From: Nostoc sp. CHAB 5715
Lineage (GTDB): Bacteria; Cyanobacteriota; Cyanobacteriia; Cyanobacteriales; Nostocaceae
Direction: 5' to 3'
Assembly (NCBI RefSeq): GCF_020829685.1
Contig: NZ_JAIVFR010000065.1
Span: 1-13,441 of the forward strand
Length of the DNA: 13,441 nucleotides
Shown here: piece after piece, positions 7,562 through 13,133 of the stretch
Layout of the letters: each line of letters starts with the position of its first letter
Numbering within the stretch: position 1 is the first letter of the stretch
Notes under the pieces: generated by a model
The model's database searches: none
Told to the model about the DNA's origin: nothing
Seen by the model: only the letters and a program-made list of their open reading frames with translations
Translations under genes and position numbers: made by a program

Positions 7562-8107
7562 ATGAGTATTGTACATACTAAAATTCCCGAAGTTATACAA
7601 CTTGAACCCCAAGTATTTGCAGACGATCGCGGTTACTTTTTTGAAGCCTACAACCATCAAAAATTTGCTCAAGATACAGGTATTGTTGCCAACTTCGTCC
7701 AAGATAACCACTCTTACTCCAAACAAAACGTCCTGCGTGGATTGCACTATCAAATCCAACAACCCCAAGGTAAACTTATTCGTTCTGTTGTCGGTACTAT
7801 CTTTGACGTAGCCGTAGACATTAGAAAAAGTTCGGCTACCTTTGGGAAGTGGGTGGGTTCTGAACTCAGTGCCGAAAACAAACGCCTGATGTGGATACCA
7901 CCAGGCTTTGCTCACGGCTTTCTCGTGCTTTCAGAAATAGCTGAAGTTCTCTACAAAACTACAGATTACTACGCACCCCAAGGCGATCGCACAATTCTAT
8001 GGAACGATCCAGATTTAGCTATAGATTGGCCTTTGAGTGCGCCACCGATTTTATCAGCTAAAGACCAAGCCGGGAAACCTTTGAGAACTGCTGAAGTATT
8101 TGATTAA
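7562..8107 (+). CDS. rfbC: dTDP-4-dehydrorhamnose 3,5-epimerase
   Basis: A 181-residue cupin-fold epimerase of normal RmlC length. It inverts C3 and C5 of dTDP-4-keto-6-deoxyglucose. Visible family blocks are D-D-R-G-Y-F-F-E (residues 21-28), L-R-G-L-H-Y-Q (58-64), Q-G-K-L-I-R (69-74), D-V-A-V-D-I-R (82-88), I-P-P-G-F-A-H-G-F (112-120) and V-L-Y-K-T-T-D-Y-Y-A-P (129-139). H62 with D168 corresponds to the catalytic His-Asp pair of the family and Y131 to the catalytic tyrosine. A complete active site argues for a true 3,5-epimerase. A 117-bp AT-rich spacer without a clear Shine-Dalgarno separates it from rfbA; a TATAAT-like hexamer at 7552-7557 is too close to the ATG to be judged a promoter. 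Heptamer repeats begin 3 bp after its stop. Confidence 0.94.
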   Translation: MSIVHTKIPEVIQLEPQVFADDRGYFFEAYNHQKFAQDTGIVANFVQDNHSYSKQNVLRGLHYQIQQPQGKLIRSVVGTIFDVAVDIRKSSATFGKWVGSELSAENKRLMWIPPGFAHGFLVLSEIAEVLYKTTDYYAPQGDRTILWNDPDLAIDWPLSAPPILSAKDQAGKPLRTAEVFD

Positions 8108-8110
8108 GTA

Positions 8111-8190
8111 GTCATTGGTCATTGGTCATTGGTCATTGGTCATTGGTCATTGGTTAATAGTTACAAGGACAAAGGACAAAGGACAAAGGA
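8111..8190 (+). repeat. Two-part heptamer repeat tract between rfbC and rfbD
   Basis: Six perfect tandem units of GTCATTG occupy 8111-8152. A 12-bp linker follows, and then AAGGACA repeats at 8165-8171, 8172-8178 and 8179-8185, with a partial fourth at 8186-8190. These are short tandemly repeated repetitive (STRR-type) sequences known from heterocystous cyanobacteria. The AAGGA elements resemble Shine-Dalgarno sequences and lie 3 and 10 bases before the rfbD ATG, which itself falls in a further repeat-like AATGAC unit. Confidence 0.9.
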
Positions 8191-8193
8191 CTA

Positions 8194-9084
8194 ATGACTA
8201 AACTAATTTTGCTGATTGGTAGCAACGGCCAAGTGGGTAAGGAACTGCAACAAATACTCCCATCCTACGGCAATCTTATCTCAGTAGAACGCCCAACAGT
8301 AGACCTTGCCCAACCCGATACCCTCCGCAACATTCTCAGATTAAAACAGCCGCAAATCATCATTAACGCTGCTGCTTATACTGCTGTAGACAAAGCAGAA
8401 AGCGAACCCGAACTAGCTAGCGCTATTAATGCGATCGCACCCCTAATTATTGCCCAAGAAAGCCAAAAATTAGGAGCTTTTCTAATTCATATTTCGACCG
8501 ATTATGTTTTTGATGGTAATCGGTATCGCCCTTACCAGGAAACCGATGCGACTAATCCCTTGAGTATTTATGGTAAAACCAAACTTGCTGGAGAAGAAGC
8601 AATTCGGGAAACTTGCGCCCATCACCTCATCCTCCGTACTGCTTGGGTTTATGGAACCTTTGGCAAAAGTAATTTTGTCAAAACCATGCTGCGACTAGGT
8701 GCAGAACGCCAAGAAATCCGTGTCGTCGCGGATCAAATAGGTAGCCCGACTTGGGCGCAAGATATAGCTACAGTCATAGCCCAAATAATTCCCCAGTTAA
8801 CCCCAGAAATTAGGGGTAGTTATCACTACACTAATAGCGGCATTGCTAGCTGGTATGATTTTGCCGTCGCCATTTTTGAAGAAGCACAACAGCTAGGCTT
8901 CCCTTTGAAAGTTGAACGTATTGTCCCCATTACAACCGCCGAATATCCCACACCAGCCCGTCGCCCTGCCTATTCCGTCCTTGCTTGTGGAAAAATTTCA
9001 GCAATTTCAAAAACACATCCGCCCCATTGGCGACAAAGACTCCGGCAAATGCTTAAGGATTTGAAAATTGGGCATGGGGCATAG
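8194..9084 (+). CDS. rfbD: dTDP-4-dehydrorhamnose reductase
   Basis: A 296-residue short-chain reductase that makes dTDP-L-rhamnose from the 3,5-epimerised keto sugar. Visible: the Rossmann motif G9-S-N-G-Q-V-G15, I-N-A-A-A-Y-T-A-V-D-K-A-E (57-69), H-I-S-T-D-Y-V-F-D-G (99-108), the catalytic pair Y126-G-K-T-K130, R-T-A-W-V-Y-G (148-154), D-Q-I-G-S-P-T-W (180-187) and R-R-P-A-Y-S-V-L (256-263). These are the RmlD hallmarks and the length is normal. The ATG is preceded by AAGGACA repeats that can act as a Shine-Dalgarno. The last residues G-H-G-A and the TAG stop are encoded by GGGCATR heptamers, so the C-terminal tail appears extended or reshaped by repeat sequence. It ends the plus-strand locus and faces the convergent comB gene. 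Confidence 0.94.
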   Translation: MTKLILLIGSNGQVGKELQQILPSYGNLISVERPTVDLAQPDTLRNILRLKQPQIIINAAAYTAVDKAESEPELASAINAIAPLIIAQESQKLGAFLIHISTDYVFDGNRYRPYQETDATNPLSIYGKTKLAGEEAIRETCAHHLILRTAWVYGTFGKSNFVKTMLRLGAERQEIRVVADQIGSPTWAQDIATVIAQIIPQLTPEIRGSYHYTNSGIASWYDFAVAIFEEAQQLGFPLKVERIVPITTAEYPTPARRPAYSVLACGKISAISKTHPPHWRQRLRQMLKDLKIGHGA

Positions 9085-9097
9085 GGCATAGGGCATT
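9070..9097 (+). repeat. GGGCATN heptamer array over the rfbD stop codon
   Basis: Four tandem heptamers GGGCATG, GGGCATA, GGGCATA and GGGCATT fill 9070-9097. The rfbD stop TAG (9082-9084) and its last four codons (Gly-His-Gly-Ala) lie inside the array. The repeat is of the STRR type, a different family from the GTCATTG arrays. Confidence 0.85.
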
Positions 9098-9130
9098 GTT
9101 AATTAAATTTCTTCTCTATTCCCTATTCTC

Positions 9131-9203
9131 TAGAGACGCGATGAATCGCCTCTGGTACACGCGATGAATCGCCTCTGGGTACACGCGATTCATCGCGTCT
9201 CTA
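9131..9203. repeat. Composite palindromic repeat between convergent rfbD and comB
   Basis: A perfect 19-bp inverted repeat has arms at 9131-9149 (TAGAGACGCGATGAATCGC) and 9185-9203. Between and across the arms a roughly 23-bp unit starting ACGCGATGAATCGCC repeats tandemly at 9136 and 9159, with a third, inverted-core copy at 9183. The element lies between two convergent genes, and its right end contains the comB stop codon (9201-9203, minus strand). It can fold into a strong hairpin and could serve as a two-way terminator, though without a T-tract; the core matches the palindrome at 13336-13355. Confidence 0.8.
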
Positions 9204-9938
9204 CGTTTGACTTTTCAAAACTCCTATTTCTCGTTGTATGGGCAAAACATCTAAAATATCAGTTTGGGAACAATATTTTAAATCTTCCTGACAGTCAAGA
9301 CGCAACAATCGTTGACCGTGACTAGCTTGGTGAAGTAATCCCAATAAGTTATCTTGCCACTGAGAGTAAAGAGCGATCGCACTAATTACTTCATCGTTAC
9401 CAGCTAATTCTTCTGGTGACAACGTGGTTTGTTGTAAAAGACTATGAGCGATCGCACCTGCACAAACTGTATCCTCTAAGGAAAAACTGCCTTCCCAACC
9501 AGAACCGACAATCCACACTGTCTCTGGTTGCAACTTTTGAAGAAATTGCACCACTGCCGCCCGGTTAATCAAGGCTGCTGCTAATAGATTTGGGGAGTCT
9601 TGTACCCGTTGTAAGGCACGAGTGCCGTTGGTGGTACTAATAAACAAGCGACGCCCTTGCACTAATTCTGGTGTGCAGTCGAGGGGAGAGTTACCCAACT
9701 CAAAGCCAGCTACTTTCGCGCCACCGCGTTCTCCAGCCCGCAGACGTTTTTCAGAAGGCCATTTTTCGCTAACTTCAATTAATTGATCTAAATCGCTGAA
9801 TACTTGTACAGCTTCGCCTCCGGCTGCCAAAACTGTCGCAATTGTGCTAGTGGCTCGCAAGACATCGACTGCGATCGCACATTCTGGCGCTTTACCCGTT
9901 GGAGTCAATTCAGGAGTGTGGTATACGAATAGCTTCAC
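9201..9938 (-). CDS. comB: 2-phosphosulfolactate phosphatase family protein (ComB-like)
   Basis: A 245-residue protein of the ComB family, Mg2+-dependent acid phosphatases first known from archaeal coenzyme M synthesis, where they hydrolyse 2-phosphosulfolactate. Family blocks are [11 protein letters not shown] (residues 23-33), A-G-E-R-G-G (68-73), G-F-E-L-G-N-S-P (78-85), S-T-T-N-G-T (101-106) and [17 protein letters not shown] (145-161). The start is a GTG at 9938, giving M-K-L-F-V-Y, with an AGGTG sequence about 10 bases upstream. Cyanobacteria are not known to make coenzyme M, so the physiological substrate here is uncertain; the symbol denotes family only. Three HIP1 sites lie inside the gene, which argues for native sequence. 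It is read towards the sugar locus, and its stop is embedded in a palindromic repeat. Confidence 0.85.
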   Translation of the reverse strand: MKLFVYHTPELTPTGKAPECAIAVDVLRATSTIATVLAAGGEAVQVFSDLDQLIEVSEKWPSEKRLRAGERGGAKVAGFELGNSPLDCTPELVQGRRLFISTTNGTRALQRVQDSPNLLAAALINRAAVVQFLQKLQPETVWIVGSGWEGSFSLEDTVCAGAIAHSLLQQTTLSPEELAGNDEVISAIALYSQWQDNLLGLLHQASHGQRLLRLDCQEDLKYCSQTDILDVLPIQREIGVLKSQT

Positions 9939-10082
9939 GCGCTGGATACACCTAGTTTAATACTACTGCCGCAAATAACATTCTACCTAGTTGGTGTCAC
10001 TAACTAAATATCAATTGCTCCCAAAGCATTTTTTACCATCAAAAAGCACAATGTATGTCATTTTGCGTCTTGGTGTGAGAAT

Positions 10083-11033
10083 TTAATTTTCTGGAGAGAG
10101 CAAAAAATCTTGAACTGCTTCTAAAACAACTGCTGGGTATTCTTCATGTAGTCCCAAAGAACCAGGAATAACAACGCTTCTCACTCCTGGTAAGGCTACC
10201 AAAGCGTTCATTTCTTTTCGTGATTTGGGGGGGCTGGATTCTCCAATTACTACCATGAGCGGTACAGTTAAAGACTGCACAAGTTCCAGAAAATCAGATT
10301 GTTCTTGTACAGCATCAAGATTACCAGTCACAAAGGCAGCAGAAGCAAATCGCGCTCCTGGTTGTTGAGTCGTGTGCCACTTCTTCTCAATGAAACTGGG
10401 TGTAATTTTAGCCGCATCACTAAAGACATGACGGCGGTACATAAAACTTAAGAAAGATTGGGTAGTGTTGAGTTTGTAGAGAGCTTGACCAAGTATAGGC
10501 GATCGCACCAATCCTCTCACAATGCCAGCTATTTGCTGACTTGCCCCCATTGTCGGCAAAGGCCCACGCCAAGTAGGAGCTAACAACAAAATTCTTGAGA
10601 AAGTAGCAGGTTGTTTCACAGCTAATTGTAAAACGTAACTAGCAGCATGACCAGCCGCTACCACAGTAATGGGACTATTAAAAACAGCTTTAACAAAATC
10701 TTCCAGAAATTGCTGATATATTTCCGGCCTGTAATTCAAGCTAGGGCGAGAAGATTCTCCAAAACCTGGCCAGTCTACGGCTACAATTTGAAAATTTGGA
10801 GCTAGTAACTTAGCAAGTTCGCCCATTTCCAAGCGCGTTGAAACAGTGCTGAAAGCTGGTAATAGCAATAGCAGTGAACCTTTACCGAGGGTTTCATAAA
10901 CAACGCGTAATTGTTGATTTTCCCAATTCCACAGATATTCTTGAACTACTCCCCCAAAGCTAGTAGCAACAGAAGTAGATAATAAATTTGTTGACATTAG
11001 ACTAAATTTTGGTAGTTGTACCTTATTTGTCAT
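10083..11033 (-). CDS. Alpha/beta-hydrolase-fold protein without nucleophile serine
   Basis: A 316-residue alpha/beta-hydrolase-fold protein. The strand after the N-terminus (L-L-L-L-L-P-A-F, residues 54-61) and V-D-W-P-G-F-G-E-S-S-R-P (86-97) are typical. The nucleophile elbow reads V-A-A-G-H-A-A-S-Y (125-133), so the expected G-x-S-x-G is G128-H-A130-A-S132 and the serine is replaced by alanine (codon GCT, 10644-10646). A catalytic-type histidine is present in G-L-H-E-E-Y-P (H296). It is therefore probably not a classical esterase and may be a non-enzymatic or altered member. Two starts are possible. The ATG at 11033 lies within heptamer repeats with an AAAGGA about 10 bases upstream. The ATG at 10997 (M13) may be the ancestral start. 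A HIP1 site at 10499 supports native origin. The partner or role is unknown. Confidence 0.8.
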   Translation of the reverse strand: MTNKVQLPKFSLMSTNLLSTSVATSFGGVVQEYLWNWENQQLRVVYETLGKGSLLLLLPAFSTVSTRLEMGELAKLLAPNFQIVAVDWPGFGESSRPSLNYRPEIYQQFLEDFVKAVFNSPITVVAAGHAASYVLQLAVKQPATFSRILLLAPTWRGPLPTMGASQQIAGIVRGLVRSPILGQALYKLNTTQSFLSFMYRRHVFSDAAKITPSFIEKKWHTTQQPGARFASAAFVTGNLDAVQEQSDFLELVQSLTVPLMVVIGESSPPKSRKEMNALVALPGVRSVVIPGSLGLHEEYPAVVLEAVQDFLLSPEN

Positions 11034-11111
11034 TTGTCAGTTGTCCTTTGTCATTTGTCATTTGTCCTTTGCTAATGACCAATGACCAATGACCAATGAC
11101 TAATGACCAAT
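11031..11111 (-). repeat. Two-part heptamer repeat tract between sufE and hydrolase gene
   Basis: Read on the minus strand, GTCATTG/GTCATTA units (11073-11107, five in phase) are followed by units of the GACAAAG/GACAAAT type down to 11031. The array provides the last residues of SufE (I-G-H and the TAG at 11100-11102) at one end. At the other end it provides the ATG and an AAAGGA Shine-Dalgarno-like element of the longer hydrolase form. The order and polarity relative to the downstream gene match the tract in front of rfbD. Confidence 0.88.
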
Positions 11112-11534
11112 TTTAGATTCCAATGCTTTTTTCTGCATGGTTTTAAAAATATTGTAAAATCCATTAGCACGGGAAGGTGTCAGGCTAACATTTAAACCTG
11201 TTTCTTGAATAAAATCTGGAGTAAGTTGGACAATCTCACTTGGCGTTAGTCCATGTAATCCTTCAACCAAAAGCCCTACTAATCCTTTGGTTAACTGGGA
11301 ATCGGAATCGCCTTGAAACACAACTTTACCGTCATCCAAGGCTGCTGTGATATAAACTTGAGACGCGCAACCAGAAACTTTATTTTCGGGTAATTTATCA
11401 GCTTCTGGGAACTCATTGAGCTTCTGAGCATACCAGATTAGCTGTTCGTAGCGTCGCTTCGGTTCGGAAGCGCGTTGAAAGCGCTGGACAATTTTAGCGA
11501 GCGCAGGTGGCAAAGAATCTAGAGTTGAGGACAT
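11100..11534 (-). CDS. sufE: Cysteine desulfuration protein SufE
   Basis: A 144-residue SufE protein, the usual length. SufE takes persulfide sulfur from a SufS-type cysteine desulfurase and passes it to the SUF iron-sulfur cluster scaffold in the cytoplasm. The acceptor cysteine is C56 in V-S-G-C-A-S-Q-V-Y (residues 53-61). The preceding P-E-N-K, the G-L-V-G-L-L-V-E-G-L block (84-93) and S-R-A-N-G-F (121-126) are family signatures. The start ATG at 11534 gives a normal N-terminus; no clear Shine-Dalgarno is present. The C-terminal I-G-H is encoded by the neighbouring heptamer repeat, so the natural terminus may have been altered by repeat insertion. No other suf gene is nearby. A weak promoter candidate lies about 100 bp upstream. 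Confidence 0.93.
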   Translation of the reverse strand: MSSTLDSLPPALAKIVQRFQRASEPKRRYEQLIWYAQKLNEFPEADKLPENKVSGCASQVYITAALDDGKVVFQGDSDSQLTKGLVGLLVEGLHGLTPSEIVQLTPDFIQETGLNVSLTPSRANGFYNIFKTMQKKALESKIGH

Positions 11535-11630
11535 AACAGAAGCTGCAAATGATCGGTCTCACTTTGAGTGTAGATTATCTTTAGAGCGATGCCTACGGCG
11601 GGATGCGCCTACGCGCCTCCGCTTCACTTT

Positions 11631-11658
11631 GGCATATCAGCTAGCTATAACCTGTCAA
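11631..11658 (-). promoter_or_regulatory. Candidate sufE promoter
   Basis: On the minus strand a perfect -35 hexamer TTGACA (11653-11658) is followed after 16 bases by TATGCC (11631-11636), a poor -10 match (3 of 6). It would start transcription about 90 bp before the sufE ATG and place the 29-bp repeat copy at 11586-11614 in the leader. This is suggestive only. Confidence 0.25.
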
Positions 11659-11965
11659 ATCTAGATAATTATTGCGATCGCATTCGCATTGACCAGATTT
11701 TTTAATCCGTCTAATTACAAAAACTTAATTTTTTATAAGTAAAAAATATTAATAATTGGTAGCAAATTCTCTACGTAAATTGACGCCCTTGGAGCGTTTA
11801 AATTTTAACCCTCAATTCTCCACGATTTGGCAATGCGATGCCTACGGCGGGCTGCGTCTACGCACTTACAAAATTAAAGCTTTTTGACTTTTGACTTCCC
11901 CGTTCGCGCAGCGTCCCGTAAGGAAGGGGCTGACTTCCGCCTTGCGGTGCTAGGGAATAATCAAT

Positions 11966-12014
11966 AATTAAAAATTAAAAATCAAAAAAAAATTCTGATT
12001 TTTAATTTTTAATT
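11966..12014 (-). terminator. AT-rich hairpin downstream of the RRM gene
   Basis: A perfect 19-bp inverted repeat has arms at 11966-11984 and 11996-12014 (TGATTTTTAATTTTTAATT) around an 11-nt loop. It begins 14 bp past the RRM gene's stop codon. The stem is almost entirely A-T, so it is a weak or atypical terminator candidate, but its perfect symmetry and position argue for a 3'-end structure. Confidence 0.45.
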
Positions 12015-12028
12015 TCTCTCCATCAGGA

Positions 12029-12538
12029 TTAATTCGTAGTTTGTGCAGCTAACATCTGCTTCAGCTTTTCTAATTCCGAAGCCCAACGAGGATCTGGACG
12101 AATAGCGTCTGAATCAGTGGTTGTGGTGCTGTTTTCACGAGAACCTCCGCCACCGCCGCCGCCACGACGAGGCTTCTTAGAGCTTTTTTCGCGGCGGCTA
12201 CCTTCTCTATTAGGGCTAGGAGTGGGGGTACTACTAGCAGCAAGAGTAACTGGTTTTGGAGCTTGCTCCTCGCCCTCATCACCTTTTGTCCGAGGTAATG
12301 CCTTCTCTAGCTTAATCGGAGTGTCTTTGAACATCTGACCATTATATTTTTCAATAATTTCGTCAGCTTGCTCGTCGTTGTTGACTGTAAGAAAACCGAA
12401 ACCACGGCATTTGCCAGTTTTACGGTCTTTAATTAATTTAGTAGTTACAGCATCACCTTCTGCTGCAAAAACTGCTTGCAGATCCTGACGATCTATTTCT
12501 TCTTTAGGCAAATTACCTATATATAGGCGAATGGACAT
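12029..12538 (-). CDS. RRM-domain RNA-binding protein with Gly-rich linker and C-terminal tail
   Basis: A 169-residue protein with one N-terminal RNA-recognition motif: RNP2 is L5-Y-I-G-N-L10 and RNP1 is C-R-G-F-G-F-L-T-V (residues 44-52). The RRM ends near residue 82. A charged and Pro/Ser-rich linker follows (84-122), then a basic and glycine stretch R-R-G7 (124-132), and a final predicted helix D-P-R-W-A-S-E-L-E-K-L-K-Q-M-L-A (149-164). Cyanobacterial RRM proteins of this kind bind mRNA, some being cold-induced and others helping place photosystem mRNAs. The conserved-looking tail recalls the Rbp3-type subgroup, which is inference. A strong Shine-Dalgarno GGAGGT (plus 12546-12551) sits 7 bases before the ATG. 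The last RNP1 aromatic position is V52, not Phe or Tyr. Expression from a long leader is possible. Confidence 0.9.
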   Translation of the reverse strand: MSIRLYIGNLPKEEIDRQDLQAVFAAEGDAVTTKLIKDRKTGKCRGFGFLTVNNDEQADEIIEKYNGQMFKDTPIKLEKALPRTKGDEGEEQAPKPVTLAASSTPTPSPNREGSRREKSSKKPRRGGGGGGGSRENSTTTTDSDAIRPDPRWASELEKLKQMLAAQTTN

Positions 12539-12780
12539 GAACTATACCTCCAGAGTTGAATGAACATGGCAAGGCAAGAAAACAATCACTTGGCTTTGGC
12601 TTTTAATTAAATAGATGCTATTGACCAAGACTGCCATCAACCAATTTTTTTGCTCGAAACTGTCAACCTATACAACAATACAGTTTTTCGTCGGGATCAA
12701 GCTTGTTTAATCTAAAAGCCCACACTATGGTGAGCTAATAACACCTTAATTCTAAGAATTGTAAATTTAATAGCCTATTG
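12539..12780 (-). promoter_or_regulatory. Upstream leader and promoter region of the RRM gene
   Basis: A non-coding AT-rich region before the RRM gene, with the GGAGGT ribosome-binding site at plus 12546-12551. A 13-bp near-palindrome AATTCTAAGAATT lies at 12748-12760. No -35/-10 pair is convincing. Cold-regulated cyanobacterial rbp genes often have long 5' leaders, so control at this level is plausible, but nothing here proves it. Confidence 0.35.
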
Positions 12781-12949
12781 CCTGCTAAAGTACACGCTTT
12801 CTTCCATGCCTTTTTTCGCAGAATCAAATACCATTCCTTACATTACCACGGTATTTTCTACGTAGCTAGTTTAGCGCATACATTTCCGACGTTAGTATTA
12901 CTACATCGTAACATAAAACACATTTTTTTATTCAAGGAAGCATATTTTG

Positions 12950-12975
12950 AAACAAAAACCAGCCACTGGCTGGTT
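12950..12975 (-). terminator. Intrinsic terminator on the minus strand
   Basis: An 8-bp stem AACCAGCC / GGCTGGTT with a 3-nt loop (12957-12975) is followed on the minus strand by a T-rich run, TTTTTGTTT. This is a good rho-independent terminator shape for minus-strand transcription; the plus-strand side has only TTAATTT. No supported coding gene lies directly before it, so it may end a small RNA or a transcript from beyond the window edge. Confidence 0.65.
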
Positions 12976-13086
12976 AATTTCCTGCTGTGTTGGAAGGATA
13001 AAAGATATGGAGCGAGGGAAAAGCATCCGAATTCACAACTAAGCTGTAGTGCTGAGTTATGTCTCCTGCTATTGTTTGTGTAAATA
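12950..13086 (-). ncRNA. Candidate small RNA ending at the minus-strand terminator
   Basis: Between the heptamer array and the terminator lie about 130 bp without a believable reading frame. On the minus strand a weak promoter-like pair, TTGCAG then 17 bases then TACATT, lies just above position 13086 and would give a transcript of about 130 nt ending in the stem at 12957-12975. The promoter match is poor, so the existence and 5' end of this RNA are speculative. No known cyanobacterial sRNA motif was recognised in it. Confidence 0.25.
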
Positions 13087-13133
13087 AATGTAACACTTTG
13101 AAAGAAAACCTGCAATTTTTGTTTACATTCTGA

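Larger units (their letters stand above)
11535..12028. other. Repeat-rich intergenic region between rbp and sufE
   Basis: A 494-bp spacer with no open reading frame I can support. A 29-bp GC-rich sequence beginning GCGATGCCTACGGCGGG is present twice, at 11586-11614 and 11835-11863, differing at two positions. A further GC-rich segment at about 11899-11955 (around CGTTCGCGCAGCGTCCCGTA) resembles short interspersed elements common in Nostocales. One HIP1 site lies at 11674. The rest is AT-rich. The left end should carry the sufE promoter and the right end the 3' end of the RRM gene transcript. Confidence 0.7.

Noticed and set aside
7559..7915. Frames on both strands overlapping rfbC
   Set aside because: rfbC has all catalytic blocks in the plus frame; the other frames are shadows.
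9950..9992. 8-bp direct repeat ACCTAGTT upstream of comB as operator
   Set aside because: Only two short copies 35 bp apart; expected often enough by chance, with no other support.
12117..12338. Plus-strand frame with a proline run opposite the RRM gene
   Set aside because: The proline run is the complement of the glycine linker of the real gene; shadow frame.
12778..13083. 101-codon plus-strand open frame
   Set aside because: TTG start without Shine-Dalgarno, odd composition rich in His, Phe and Leu, and it crosses the terminator hairpin; no motif recognised.
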